From assembly GCA_013289795.1 (NCBI GenBank), contig JABCZH010000006.1, positions 62,001 through 126,000 on the forward strand: a DNA stretch of 64,000 nucleotides. Reading direction: 5' to 3'. Position numbers and translations under genes: made by a program. The notes under the pieces are model-generated. The model was not told the origin of the DNA. It was given only the letters and a program-made list of their open reading frames with translations, and did no database searches. This stretch comes from Acidobacteriota bacterium (GTDB taxonomy: Bacteria > Acidobacteriota > Terriglobia > Terriglobales > Acidobacteriaceae). This document shows, piece by piece, positions 34,352 to 44,553 of this stretch. Each line of letters opens with the position of its first letter. Position 1 is the stretch's first letter.

Positions 34352-36775
34352 ATGGAGAAGCTGCTTCAGGACGTTCGTTATGGCCTCCGCATGTTGCGGA
34401 AATCGCCTGGCTTTACCGTGGTCGCCATTGTCACGCTGGCCCTGGGCATCGGCGCCAATACGGCCATGTTCAGCGTGCTGAACTCAGTGCTGCTGCATTC
34501 GCTGCCGTTTCGCGATCCCAATCGCATCATGGTGGTTTGGAAGACCATGTCGAACGGCCAGCCAAACGCTTTCTCGACACCTGCGTTTCTGGAAATGCAG
34601 CAGCAGGGAGACATTCTGGCGCACTTGGGCACTTTCTCCGGAGTCAGCTACAACTTGGCGGGGAAGGACGTTCCGGAGCGAGTCTCCGGTGGAAAAATAA
34701 ATTCCGATCTCTTTCCGGTGCTGGGAGTACAGCCGATTCTCGGGCGGGAGTTCTCGCCGGAGGAAGACCACCCCGGGGCCGGCGGATTCGTCATCCTCAG
34801 CCACGCCATGTGGCAGACACGGTTTGAATCGAGCAGCGGCATCCTGGGGAAAGTTGTGAACCTGGACGGCTCTCCCTACACCGTGGTCGGGGTCATGCCC
34901 CGCGGCTTTCATGTGCTGTCGGACCAGGAACTGTTTTGGGTTCCCATGCAGATGGAGACCACAAACGCGCAGGCCTCCGCCCGCAATCTCCACTGGCTGT
35001 TTGCATTTACACGGCTGGCTCCGGGAAGCACACAGAAGCAGGCGGAGACGGTGCTGGGTGCGATTGCAGCGCGACTGAAAGCGCAGGATCCCAACGGCGA
35101 GGGCGGCCTGGGTGTGACATTGATGCCGGTAAGTGTGTTCTTGAACGGTGACGTGAAGCCGGTTTTATTGCTCCTGATGGGAGCGGTGGCCTTTGTGCTG
35201 CTAATTGCATGCTCTAACGTTGCCAATCTTTTGTTGGCTCGCGGGACCACGCGGCGAAGGGAGCTTTCCATCCGCACCGCGCTGGGCGCAGGGCGCGCCC
35301 GGGTGATCCTGCAACTGCTGACCGAGAGCGTTTTGCTTTCGGTCCTGGGTGGTGCTTTGGGACTGGCTTTGGCCTGGACTGCGGTCAAGTTGCTGGTTGC
35401 CATTCATCCTTCCAGCATTCCTGCCGTGGACACTGTTGCCATTGACCTCAGCGTTCTTGCCTACACGGTTCTACTCTGTGGCGTGGTAGGAATTCTGTTT
35501 GGGGTGTTTCCTGCGCTTGAAGCCTCGCGCGTCAATGTCAGCGAGACGCTGAAGGAAGGGTCGCGCGGCAGCAGCGGAGGGTTCGGCAAGTACCGAGTGG
35601 TGCTGGTGGTCACCGAAACCGCGCTGGCTTCGATTCTGCTGATCGGAGCCGGACTCTCTCTCAAGAGTTTATGGCACGCGGAAAGCATTGAACCGGGATT
35701 CAATCCCACCGGCGAGTTGACGTTCCGCATCGCTTCGCCGGTGGCGTACAAGGGCGAGCGCATTCCGCTCTTCTACCAGCAGGTCCTGGAGCGGGTGCGG
35801 GCGTTGCCCGGGATTCAGTCCGCTGTACTGGCGAGAAACCTGCCCATGAGCGGTTCGGACCCCTCGATGGCGATCTCGATTGAAGGTACGCCGCCGCCTC
35901 CGAATCAGATTCCGATCGTGACGCGCTTCCGCGCCATTGGCCCGGAATACTTCAGCGGCTTGCAGATTGCGCTGAAGAGCGGCCGAGAGTTCAACGATCA
36001 CGATACCGCTGCAGCGCCCAAAGTCGCGGTTGTCAGCGAGAGCCTGGCCAAGCTCTATTGGCCCAAGCAAGACGCCATCGGCAAACGGCTCAAGCCCGAG
36101 CTTGCCGGAGGCGAATGGTACGTGGTCGTCGGAGTAGCCGCTGACGTTCGGCATTGGGCAGCGGATGTCACCGACGTCGAGCCCACGGCCTACTACCCCT
36201 ACACCCAGGTGCCGGAGGCGTTTCTCCCGCAGCTCGAGGGCAGCATGAGCATTGCGGTTCGCAGCGCCAACAGCGCGGGTCTGCTTAGTTCGATTCGCGC
36301 GGCCGTGGCCGAAGTGGACGCCACCGTCCCGGTTTACGCCGTAAAGGGCATGGAAGAAATGGTTGCCGATTCCGGGTCGCTGCGGCGGTTCGATATGTGG
36401 TTGATCGGAACTTTCGCCACGCTGGCTTTGACTCTGGCTGCCGTCGGTATTTATGGGGTCATGGCTTATTCGGTTTCGCAGCGCACACGCGAAATCGGGA
36501 TCCGCATCGCACTCGGCGCACAACGCACGAATGTTCTCCGCCTCATCATGGGTCAGGGGGCCAAGCTGGCCGTGGCGGGCGTAATGGTCGGAGTCGCCGG
36601 AGCATTCGGCTTGACGCGCCTGATGGAGAGTCTGCTGTTCGGTGTGAGCGCGCGAGACTTAGGAACATTTTCGCTGGTTCCGGTGGTGGTGCTGGCGCTG
36701 ATTCTGGTCGGTTGCTACATCCCGGCGTATCGCGCTACCAAGCTTGATCCGCTGGAGGCGTTGCGGGAAGAGTGA
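34352..36775 (+). CDS. MacB/ADOP-type permease 5
   Basis: 807 residues. It has the leader [21 protein letters not shown] and helix [25 protein letters not shown]. The tail is ATKLDPLEALREE, a different version from the [10 protein letters not shown] of permeases 1-3, 6 and 7, which marks a second subtype. The membrane blocks [18 protein letters not shown] and [31 protein letters not shown] are typical. It is the last gene of the first permease block; the 114-base gap after it contains a palindromic repeat and precedes ATPase 2. Confidence 0.85.
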   Translation: MEKLLQDVRYGLRMLRKSPGFTVVAIVTLALGIGANTAMFSVLNSVLLHSLPFRDPNRIMVVWKTMSNGQPNAFSTPAFLEMQQQGDILAHLGTFSGVSYNLAGKDVPERVSGGKINSDLFPVLGVQPILGREFSPEEDHPGAGGFVILSHAMWQTRFESSSGILGKVVNLDGSPYTVVGVMPRGFHVLSDQELFWVPMQMETTNAQASARNLHWLFAFTRLAPGSTQKQAETVLGAIAARLKAQDPNGEGGLGVTLMPVSVFLNGDVKPVLLLLMGAVAFVLLIACSNVANLLLARGTTRRRELSIRTALGAGRARVILQLLTESVLLSVLGGALGLALAWTAVKLLVAIHPSSIPAVDTVAIDLSVLAYTVLLCGVVGILFGVFPALEASRVNVSETLKEGSRGSSGGFGKYRVVLVVTETALASILLIGAGLSLKSLWHAESIEPGFNPTGELTFRIASPVAYKGERIPLFYQQVLERVRALPGIQSAVLARNLPMSGSDPSMAISIEGTPPPPNQIPIVTRFRAIGPEYFSGLQIALKSGREFNDHDTAAAPKVAVVSESLAKLYWPKQDAIGKRLKPELAGGEWYVVVGVAADVRHWAADVTDVEPTAYYPYTQVPEAFLPQLEGSMSIAVRSANSAGLLSSIRAAVAEVDATVPVYAVKGMEEMVADSGSLRRFDMWLIGTFATLALTLAAVGIYGVMAYSVSQRTREIGIRIALGAQRTNVLRLIMGQGAKLAVAGVMVGVAGAFGLTRLMESLLFGVSARDLGTFSLVPVVVLALILVGCYIPAYRATKLDPLEALREE

Positions 36776-36795
36776 CAGTCTCTTACCGATCTTAG

Positions 36796-36872
36796 CGAAA
36801 CCTTTGCGGCCTTTGCGGTTAAGAGCTTTTGACCGCAAAGTTCGCGAAGAAGACAACGCAAAGGACGCAAAG
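36796..36872. repeat. Palindromic intergenic repeat (hairpin family 1, CTTTGCG subtype)
   Basis: CCTTTGCGGCCTTTGCGGTT pairs with GACCGCAAAGTTCGCGAAG and CGCAAAGGACGCAAAG, with the loop AAGAGCTTTT. The loop and flank TAAGAGCTTTTGACCGCAAAG are nearly identical to those of the element at 49550. It separates permease 5 from ATPase 2. Confidence 0.8.
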
Positions 36873-36889
36873 AGTCATTGGAGTGAAAT

Positions 36890-37597
36890 ATGATTCAGCT
36901 ACGCAACATCGAACGCACCTATAAAACCGGCGCCGGAGTTACCTACGTGCTGCGCCGCATCAACCTCGACATTCGAGACGGCGAGTTCATCACCGTGATG
37001 GGCCCGTCCGGCTCGGGAAAGTCCACGCTGATGAGCATCCTCGGCATGCTGGACGATTCCTGGGCCGGCGAATACAACTTTCTGGAGCACGAGGTCCACA
37101 AGCTCGATCGCAAGAAGCGCTCCGAGCTCAACCGCAAATACATCGGGTTTGTATTCCAGAGCTATCACCTGCTCGACAATTTGACGGTTTACGAGAATCT
37201 CGATGTGCCGCTTTCCTACCGCAACATTTCCCGCGGGCAGCGTGCCAGCATGGTCGCTGAGATTCTCGATCGCTTCCAGATTGTGGGCAAGAAAGATCTT
37301 TATCCCAGCCAGCTTTCCGGCGGACAACAGCAACTGGTCGGAGTCGCTCGCGCCGTGGTGGGTAATCCGAAACTGATTCTTGCCGACGAACCCACGGGCA
37401 ATCTGCACTCCAGCCAGTCCAAGGAAATCATGGATCTGTTTAAGAAACTGAACGACGCCGGCACGACGATCATTCAGGTGACGCATTCAGAACTTAACGC
37501 CGCCTACGGACACCGGACGATTCAATTATTCGACGGTTGGATCACCAGTGACCCGGCCAATCCCCAAGCGAGAATTCCCGCGGTGGCAACGCCGTAA
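36890..37597 (+). CDS. ABC transporter ATP-binding protein 2, with unusual signature and D-loop
   Basis: A 235-residue ATPase. Walker A is at 38-46 (GPSGSGKST), the Q-loop in FVFQSYHL and Walker B in LILADEPT. Three conserved positions are altered. The signature is [15 protein letters not shown], with Leu149 where nearly all relatives have arginine. The D-loop is NLHSS, with His173 for aspartate. The H-loop is THSE, with Ser200 after H199 where aspartate usually stands. The core nucleotide residues are intact, so ATP binding is likely, but the hydrolysis rate may differ. I recall similar signatures in acidobacterial ATPases, so it may be a lineage form. It precedes permeases 6 and 7 by 11 bases. 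Confidence 0.85.
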   Translation: MIQLRNIERTYKTGAGVTYVLRRINLDIRDGEFITVMGPSGSGKSTLMSILGMLDDSWAGEYNFLEHEVHKLDRKKRSELNRKYIGFVFQSYHLLDNLTVYENLDVPLSYRNISRGQRASMVAEILDRFQIVGKKDLYPSQLSGGQQQLVGVARAVVGNPKLILADEPTGNLHSSQSKEIMDLFKKLNDAGTTIIQVTHSELNAAYGHRTIQLFDGWITSDPANPQARIPAVATP

Positions 37598-37608
37598 GAG
37601 AGAACAAC

Positions 37609-40080
37609 ATGGAAACATTAATTCAGGACGTTCGTTACGGGCTGCGCATGTTGCGCAAAGCACCCGGGTTTACGGCGGTTGCGGTAACCACGCTGGCGCT
37701 GGGCATCGGCGCCAACACGGCCTTGTTTTCTGTGGTTGACGCAGTGCTGCTGCGGCCGCTGGCTTATCAGCAACCTGAGCAACTGGTGTCGGTGAAGGTA
37801 GAGATGCCGGGGATCAACCTTGCAGATGGAGGCATCTCGCAGCCCGAACTGGACGATTTCCAGAGGCGCTCCGGAGTGTTTGCGCAGGTTTCCGCGGTGT
37901 GGCCGATCAGCGCCAACATCACCGGACGGGAGAGGCCGGAACGGGTGGAAGCCAACGCGGTGAGCACCAGTTTTTTCACTCTGCTGGAAGCGAAGCCGGC
38001 TCTGGGCCGCGTTTTCAACGACGGCGATTATCGTCCAGGATTCACGGAAGGCGCGGTCATCAGCGACAGTCTGTGGCACAAGATGTTCGGGGCCGATCCG
38101 AATGTGCTGGGACAGGCGATCCGGCTTGACACCGACTTATACACCATCATCGGAGTCATGCCGCCCGAGTTCCGCCACCCCGGGCGCACGCTCCGTCAGG
38201 ATGTGGAGATATGGGTTGCAGCGGGCTATGCGGCAGACCCGTTCCCGCATCCACCCGTGCGCACGCAGCGCTTCATACCCGGGGCCATCGCGCGTCTGCA
38301 GCCCGGCATGACGATGGCGCAAGCCCAATCCAGGCTTGACGCTTTCGCCGCGCAACTGCGCGAGCAATATCCGACGGACTATCCCGCAACTGTGGGATGG
38401 CACCTCCGGCTGGTTCCGCTACAGCAGGTGGTGGTCGGTAACGTGAGCCTGATGCTTTACCTGCTGCTCGCAGCGGTCGGGGCCGTACTGCTAATCGCGT
38501 GCGTCAACATCGCCAGCTTGCTGCTCGCACGCTCTTCGGCGCGTCAGCGCGAAGTCGCTATTCGTCAGGCTCTGGGAGCGGGGACATGGAGACTCATTCG
38601 GCAAACTCTGACGGAGAGCGTCCTGCTCTCCCTCTGTGGCGGCCTGCTGGCCGTGCCCCTGACGTTCTGGTTAAAAAACATTTTGCTCACGCTTGTTCCT
38701 TCCAGCCTGCCCCGGCTGTCCGAAGTGGCTGTGAACGGGCGGACGCTCCTTTTTGTAATCTCGGTTTCTGTCATTACTGGATTGCTGTTCGGTCTGGCGC
38801 CCGCCCTGCAAGTGTCGCGTTGGCGGTTGATGGAGAAGCTCAACCAGGGAGCGCGCGGTGTGGGCATGGCCTCGCATCAGCATCGGTCTCTCAGTGCGTT
38901 GGTGATATGCGAGTTTGCTCTCTCGCTCGTGCTGCTGGTCAGCGCCGGCCTGTTGCTGCGCAGCTTCTGGAAGGTCCTGCAAGTCGAACCCGGCTTCAAT
39001 TCCGACCACCTGGTGACCGCGCAGTTCTGGCTGCCGGTGCCGAACGATCCCAAGAATAATCCTTATCCCACCCAGGAAAAGGTCAATGTCTTCATGGATG
39101 AGGTGCTGCGCCGCGTCGGTGCCTTGCCCGGGGTGAAGGAAACAGCCATCGGTGGAGGCGTGATTCCCACCCTCAACACTCTTCGTAATGCGGTTGCCTT
39201 CACTATCGAAGGACGGATTGGCGCTGCCGGTGAAGCGCCGACGGCCGAACTGGGAGCGGCGACGCCAAATCTGTTTCACGTCCTCCAGACCCCGCTCATC
39301 CGCGGCCGCGTATTCACCGAGGCTGACGATGATAAAGGCGAGCCGGTCATGCTGATCGATCAAACTGCGGCGGAACGCTATTGGCCGCATGGAGACCCGG
39401 TGGGGAAGCGGATCCAACCTCAATTCGGCCGCGGGCAGCCGCTGCGGAGGGTTGTCGGGGTCGTAGGGCGAAGCCGCGGCGATGGGCTGGATGCTCCCTA
39501 CGCGCCACACATGTTCGTGCCGGCGCGCCAGATCAACCTGAATACCATAACTGTTTACATACGGACTGAAGCGAGCCCCGAAGCGCTGGCAGAGCCGATT
39601 CGTCGCGCGGTTCAGGAGGTCAACCCCGACTTGCCGGTATTCGGCGTGCGCTCGGTGCAGAGTATCATTTCCGACTCGCTGGCGTCCCGCCGGTTTGCTT
39701 TGCAGATTCTGCTCTTCTTTGCCGCCACGGCCATGCTGCTGGCGGCCATCGGAATCTACGGGGTGATGGCTTACTTCGTCAGCCAGCGCGTGCGCGAAAT
39801 CGGAGTGCGCATGGCGCTGGGCGCTCAACGCGGAGACGTTCTCAAACTAGTGGTGCGACAGGGAATGTCGCTGGCGTTGGTGGGAGTCGTACTGGGCCTG
39901 GTCACGTCTTTGTTTCTGATGCGGTTGATTAGCAGGCTGCTGTTTGGAGTAAGTTCCGCCGATCCCGTGACGCTGGTGATTCTTACCGCGCTGCTGGCTG
40001 CGGTTGCTTTCCTGGCGAATTACATTCCGGCCAGTCGCGCTGCGCGAATTGACCCCATGGTCGCACTGCGGCACGAATGA
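37609..40080 (+). CDS. MacB/ADOP-type permease 6
   Basis: 823 residues. It has the leader [21 protein letters not shown], helix [23 protein letters not shown] and tail [11 protein letters not shown]. The first periplasmic domain is rich in proline and contains [21 protein letters not shown]. The membrane blocks [16 protein letters not shown] and [30 protein letters not shown] are complete. It belongs to the second block together with ATPase 2 (11 bases upstream) and permease 7 (7 bases downstream). A pair of permeases behind one ATPase would allow a heterodimer, but homodimers are also possible. Confidence 0.85.
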   Translation: METLIQDVRYGLRMLRKAPGFTAVAVTTLALGIGANTALFSVVDAVLLRPLAYQQPEQLVSVKVEMPGINLADGGISQPELDDFQRRSGVFAQVSAVWPISANITGRERPERVEANAVSTSFFTLLEAKPALGRVFNDGDYRPGFTEGAVISDSLWHKMFGADPNVLGQAIRLDTDLYTIIGVMPPEFRHPGRTLRQDVEIWVAAGYAADPFPHPPVRTQRFIPGAIARLQPGMTMAQAQSRLDAFAAQLREQYPTDYPATVGWHLRLVPLQQVVVGNVSLMLYLLLAAVGAVLLIACVNIASLLLARSSARQREVAIRQALGAGTWRLIRQTLTESVLLSLCGGLLAVPLTFWLKNILLTLVPSSLPRLSEVAVNGRTLLFVISVSVITGLLFGLAPALQVSRWRLMEKLNQGARGVGMASHQHRSLSALVICEFALSLVLLVSAGLLLRSFWKVLQVEPGFNSDHLVTAQFWLPVPNDPKNNPYPTQEKVNVFMDEVLRRVGALPGVKETAIGGGVIPTLNTLRNAVAFTIEGRIGAAGEAPTAELGAATPNLFHVLQTPLIRGRVFTEADDDKGEPVMLIDQTAAERYWPHGDPVGKRIQPQFGRGQPLRRVVGVVGRSRGDGLDAPYAPHMFVPARQINLNTITVYIRTEASPEALAEPIRRAVQEVNPDLPVFGVRSVQSIISDSLASRRFALQILLFFAATAMLLAAIGIYGVMAYFVSQRVREIGVRMALGAQRGDVLKLVVRQGMSLALVGVVLGLVTSLFLMRLISRLLFGVSSADPVTLVILTALLAAVAFLANYIPASRAARIDPMVALRHE

Positions 40081-40087
40081 GGTGAAA

Positions 40088-42520
40088 ATGGAAACTTTAT
40101 TACAGGATGTTCGTTTCGGCTGGCGGATGCTGGCCAAGAACCCCGGCTTTACCGCCATTGCAGTGTTGACCCTGGCGCTCGGCATTGGGGCCAGCACTGC
40201 CGTCTTCAGCGTCGTGGATACTGTCCTGCTGCGCCCCTTGCCTTACCAGCAACCCGGCCAGTTGGTTGTGGTCAGCGAGACTCTACCGCAGATGTCGAGT
40301 GACGAGATCGGTGTGTCGGCAGGGGAGTTTCAGGACTATCGCGACCGCAATCATTCGTTTTCGCAAGTCGCTGCCTATGAGAGCGCGGGTTTCAACCTGA
40401 CTGGCGAAGGCCAGCCCTTGCGCGTGAATGCGGCCCAAGTCTCGGCCTCCACATTCCCTCTGCTGGGTGTTTCGCCGGAACTGGGTCGCGTTTTCACGGC
40501 CGATGAAGACCGCTACGGCGCCGGCAGCGTGGTCGTGATCTCGCATGCCCTCTGGCAGCACCAGTACGCGAGCGATCCCAACATCTTGGGCAAAACCGTC
40601 AAGCTGGACGAGAAGCCGTTTACCGTCGTGGGCGTGATGCCAGCCTCGTTCCGCTTTCCTTTTGATGGAGCGCCGCTCTCTGAAATGGCAGACTTGTGGA
40701 CCCCCATGAACTTTGATCCCCAACTCTTGAAACCCGAAAACCGGACGCAAGAATTTGGGGTGGGATTGATCGGGCGGCTCAAGCCCGGCGTCTCCTTGGA
40801 ACAGGTGCAGCAGGATGTCACCTCTATCGCCGCGGCGTTCATGCAGCAGTACGGATACACCGGCACGGTGAAAGTGGTGCCGAAGGCATATTTATTCGCC
40901 GCATACGCGGTGCAGAAAGCGCGCCCCCTGGTGCTTCTTCTGGCGATGGCAGTGGCATGTGTGCTGCTGATCGCCTGTGCCAACGTCGCCAACCTGCTAC
41001 TGGCGCGGGCCAGTCATCGCAGTCACGAAATGGCCATTCGCAGCGCGATTGGCGCAAATCCCGCCCGGCTGCTGCGTCAATGCCTGGTGGAGAGCGTACT
41101 TCTCGCCTTTCTCGGCGCGGGCGCGGGAATCGTGATTGCCAAGGCTGCGATCGAAGGCCTGAGGCGATTCGGTCCGGCCAACGTGCCGCGTCTGCACGAT
41201 GTGGTGCTGCATCCCATCGTGCTGCTATTCACGCTCGGCATTTCGTTGCTGTCTGCGATTGTTTTCGGTTTCGCTCCTGCCTGGCGGCTCTCGCACGTCG
41301 CTCCGCAAGCTTCGCTTAAAGAATCCACTCAGGCGGGCCCGGCGCGCGGTACTCAGCGGCTGCAGAATGCTGCCGCCACGGTCGAAATTGCGGCTGCACT
41401 GGTGCTTTTGATCTCCGGTGGGTTACTGGGACGCAGCTTCACGCGCCTGCTGAATTCTCCTTTCGGATTCGATCCCAACGGCACGTTTGTTGTCCGCACT
41501 CTGTTCGATCGCAGCCGCTATCCCGATCCCGTTAGGCGTAACGCCGTGCAGAAACAACTGTTGGAGGATCTCCAGCGTTTGCCGGGAGTGACGGCTGCTG
41601 CTGCGGCAAGCCATCTGCCCCTGAGCGATGTGCGGCAAATCGGATTCCGGTTGGAGCATGCCGCGGCCGACGATTACCACTGGGCGGAGAATTCCCTCAT
41701 CAGCCCGGGGTACTTCCATGCCATGGGGATCTCTCTGCTGAAAGGCAGGGACTTCACTGAACAAGATCTTCCCCAGGCGCCCAATGTCGCCATCATCAAC
41801 GAAACGCTGGCCCGGCAGTTCTTTCCCGGGCAGGACCCAATTGGCCAGCGTTTTCAGTGGGGAGGGCGCTATTCCTTTACCGTGATTGGAGTGGCGGGCG
41901 ACGTCCATATCTCGGCGCTCGATGCCGATCCCCAGCCGATGATTTACTACTCCATGTTTCAAGCGGAAAGCGGCGCCAGCGGACGCACGGCGTTTGTGTT
42001 GCGCAGCAACGCCGGTGCTCAGGGATTGTTCGCCGAAGTCCAGAAACAGATCTGGGCCGCCGACAAAGACCTTCCGCTTTACCACACCAGCACGCTGGCC
42101 ACGCTGGTCTCGGAATCCCTGGCGGAGCGGCGCTTTACGCTCCTGCTCCTGGGTAGCTTCGCTGTGATCGCTTTGACCCTGGCCGCGATTGGGCTTTTCG
42201 GCGTGATCTCGAATCTGGTGGCCGATCGCACCCGCGAATTCGGCGTGCGCATGGCCCTGGGTGCCAATCGCAGCAGCCTCTACTGGCAGGTGCTGTGGCG
42301 TGCGGCGAAATTGGGGATCAGCGGCTGCATTCTGGGTCTGCTTCTTTCGGTGCTGGCGTCGCGGTTGCTTGCGTCCAGCCTGTACCACGTCAGCCGTTTT
42401 GATCTGCCGACAATGCTGCTTTTGCCTTTGTTGCTGCTCGCAGTGGCATTGTTCGCCGCCTATTGGCCAGCGCGGCGCGCCACCCAGGTCGATCCCATGG
42501 TGGCGTTGCGCTACGAATGA
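40088..42520 (+). CDS. MacB/ADOP-type permease 7
   Basis: 810 residues from ATG 40088, with GAGGTGAAA before it; the longer frame starting at 40004 lies inside permease 6. It has the leader [21 protein letters not shown] and helix [30 protein letters not shown]. The C-terminal block [30 protein letters not shown] departs from the VMAYSV form of the others. The tail is [11 protein letters not shown]. It is the last permease; a 23-base gap with AGGAG leads to the TolC-like gene, so permease, outer-membrane factor and regulators are one transcription unit. Confidence 0.85.
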   Translation: METLLQDVRFGWRMLAKNPGFTAIAVLTLALGIGASTAVFSVVDTVLLRPLPYQQPGQLVVVSETLPQMSSDEIGVSAGEFQDYRDRNHSFSQVAAYESAGFNLTGEGQPLRVNAAQVSASTFPLLGVSPELGRVFTADEDRYGAGSVVVISHALWQHQYASDPNILGKTVKLDEKPFTVVGVMPASFRFPFDGAPLSEMADLWTPMNFDPQLLKPENRTQEFGVGLIGRLKPGVSLEQVQQDVTSIAAAFMQQYGYTGTVKVVPKAYLFAAYAVQKARPLVLLLAMAVACVLLIACANVANLLLARASHRSHEMAIRSAIGANPARLLRQCLVESVLLAFLGAGAGIVIAKAAIEGLRRFGPANVPRLHDVVLHPIVLLFTLGISLLSAIVFGFAPAWRLSHVAPQASLKESTQAGPARGTQRLQNAAATVEIAAALVLLISGGLLGRSFTRLLNSPFGFDPNGTFVVRTLFDRSRYPDPVRRNAVQKQLLEDLQRLPGVTAAAAASHLPLSDVRQIGFRLEHAAADDYHWAENSLISPGYFHAMGISLLKGRDFTEQDLPQAPNVAIINETLARQFFPGQDPIGQRFQWGGRYSFTVIGVAGDVHISALDADPQPMIYYSMFQAESGASGRTAFVLRSNAGAQGLFAEVQKQIWAADKDLPLYHTSTLATLVSESLAERRFTLLLLGSFAVIALTLAAIGLFGVISNLVADRTREFGVRMALGANRSSLYWQVLWRAAKLGISGCILGLLLSVLASRLLASSLYHVSRFDLPTMLLLPLLLLAVALFAAYWPARRATQVDPMVALRYE

Positions 42521-42543
42521 TCTTGGACCCTACAGGAGACGCG

Positions 42544-44553
42544 ATGATTAAGGGAGCGAAGAAGTATCTATATAGCAGTATATTCAACATGATACACGGA
42601 ATTGCTCTAGTATCACTTGCGACAGTGTTGTCGCTCGCAACAATCAGTGCTTCAGCCCAGAACCTGGTCGATTACTCGAAGCCGGCGTCTCATTTCCCGT
42701 ACTTCGTGAGCCCCTATGTTGCCCATCAGGTGCCGCCGCCTAGCTTCGGGAACACTCCGCGAATTGAAACCATGCTTAAGGATGGCAAGCTCCGACTGTC
42801 GCTGAGTGACGCGGTCGCGCTCGCCCTTGAGAATAATCTCGACCTGGCCATAGCCCGCTTCAATCTGTCCATTGCCGACACCGACATATTGCGCGCCAAG
42901 TCTGGACAAGCCGTGCGTGGCGTAGACACTGGATTGGTGCAGGGAACTCCTGGCGGCGGCGTGGGAGGCTTCGGCAGCGGCGCGCCCGGCGCAGGAGCGG
43001 GTGGCACTTCGGGCGGCGCCGGCGGCGCCGGTGGCGGCGCTTCAGGATTGGTGCAATCCACTCTCGGTGTGGGCACCAACATTGACAGCTTCGACCCTCT
43101 CGTCACCGGCGGGATGAACATTGAGCACGCCACCTTTCCGCAGTCGAGCATCATTCTGAACGGCGTCCAGTCTTTGCAACAGCACTCCGGCGTCGCCAAC
43201 TTCAGTTATTCACAAGGGTTTGGATCGGGCACTCTACTCAGCGTAGGGTTTAATAATGACCGCATCACCAACAATAGTTTGTTCAGCATTCTTTCTCCCG
43301 AAGTGGACAGCAGCTTCCGCTTTTCTCTTCGCCAGCATTTATTAGCTGGCTTCGGCTTTGGTCCCAATATGCGGTTCATTCGCATCGCACGCAACAATCG
43401 CGAAATTTCTGACGTAGCTTTTCGCGGTCAGGTGATCGCCACGGTTTCGCAAATCCAGAATATTTATTGGGACCTGGTCAATGCTTACGAAGATGTGAAG
43501 GTGAAAGAGCGTTCCCTCGAACTGGCGGAGAAGACTCTTTCCGACGACCGCGAGCAGGTAAGAATCGGCGCCATCGCTCCCATGGAAGTCATGAAGGCGG
43601 AGAGCGAAGAGTCTGCCCGCAGTCAGGATCTCCTGCTCTCTCAGAACGGACAACAATTGCAGGCCCTGCTCATTAAGAACGCGATCACCCGTGACCTCAG
43701 CGATCCGGTGCTCGCATCGGCTGAAGTGATTCCTACCGACACCATGAGCATTCCGGAAGAAGAGTCAGTCACCCCGATACAGGATTTGATTGCCGACGCG
43801 CAGGGGCACCGCCCGGAACTCGCCGAAGCTCGCATCGATCTCTCCAATCGCGAGATCAGCCGTAAAGCTGCTGCCAACGCCATGAAGCCACAAGTAGACC
43901 TGGTCGCGTTTTATGGCGCCTACGGCTTGGCTGGAGTACAGAATGGAGCCTATGCAGGTACGCCGATTTGCGCAAATCCGCCTTGCCCGCCGTTGCCTCC
44001 CTCGGGATATTCCAATGCGTTCACCGATCTGTTCAAGAACAATTCTCCCGACTATGCGATTGGGATCAACGTCAACCTCCCGTTGCGCAATCGTGCGGCT
44101 CAAGCGGACCAGGTGCGTTCGCAATTGGAGTACCGGCAGGCGCAGTTGCACCTGCAGCAGTTGCAGAATCAGATCGGAATCGAAGTGCGCAATGCCCAAT
44201 TTGCCCTGACGCAGAATCGCTCCCGCGTTAATTCCGCGCGCAAAGCCCGCGACCTGGCCCAGCAGACGTTCGACATTGAGCAGAAGAAAAAGGCCCTGGG
44301 AGCTTCCACCAGCAACCTGGTGCTACAGGCAGACCGCGATCTGGCCCAGGCGGAATCAACTTTCGTCGCGGCCATGTCCACCTACGAAAAATCGCGTGTG
44401 GAACTGGATCGCGCCACCGGCCTGACTCTGGCCCACACTGGTATCGAAATTGAGGACGCGGTGCACGGGACGGTGCAGCAAACGCCCGTCTTTTCAGGTG
44501 TTGCCCCACGCACGATTGCTCAGCAGCAAGATTCCAAGACGGAGCAGAATTGA
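42544..44553 (+). CDS. TolC-family outer-membrane efflux protein with Gly-rich insertion
   Basis: 669 residues from ATG 42544 with AGGAG seven bases upstream. The signal peptide ends near ISASAQ. Two outer-membrane efflux (OEP) repeats with long coiled coils are seen, from LRLSLSDAVALALENNLDLAIARFN to about 430, and a second with DLIADAQGHRPELAEARIDLS and the final heptads. Between them, early in the sequence, is a stretch of about 50 residues made mainly of G, A, S and P, between LVQGTPGGGVG and GGASGLVQSTL. TolC proteins normally have about 430-490 residues, and this segment plus other loops accounts for much of the extra length. It completes the tripartite export complex with the adaptor at 22413. 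Confidence 0.85.
   Translation: MIKGAKKYLYSSIFNMIHGIALVSLATVLSLATISASAQNLVDYSKPASHFPYFVSPYVAHQVPPPSFGNTPRIETMLKDGKLRLSLSDAVALALENNLDLAIARFNLSIADTDILRAKSGQAVRGVDTGLVQGTPGGGVGGFGSGAPGAGAGGTSGGAGGAGGGASGLVQSTLGVGTNIDSFDPLVTGGMNIEHATFPQSSIILNGVQSLQQHSGVANFSYSQGFGSGTLLSVGFNNDRITNNSLFSILSPEVDSSFRFSLRQHLLAGFGFGPNMRFIRIARNNREISDVAFRGQVIATVSQIQNIYWDLVNAYEDVKVKERSLELAEKTLSDDREQVRIGAIAPMEVMKAESEESARSQDLLLSQNGQQLQALLIKNAITRDLSDPVLASAEVIPTDTMSIPEEESVTPIQDLIADAQGHRPELAEARIDLSNREISRKAAANAMKPQVDLVAFYGAYGLAGVQNGAYAGTPICANPPCPPLPPSGYSNAFTDLFKNNSPDYAIGINVNLPLRNRAAQADQVRSQLEYRQAQLHLQQLQNQIGIEVRNAQFALTQNRSRVNSARKARDLAQQTFDIEQKKKALGASTSNLVLQADRDLAQAESTFVAAMSTYEKSRVELDRATGLTLAHTGIEIEDAVHGTVQQTPVFSGVAPRTIAQQQDSKTEQN

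Noticed and set aside
40004-40087. 28 extra codons in front of permease 7
   Set aside because: They overlap the end of permease 6 in another frame, and the true [10 protein letters not shown] start has its own GAGG.
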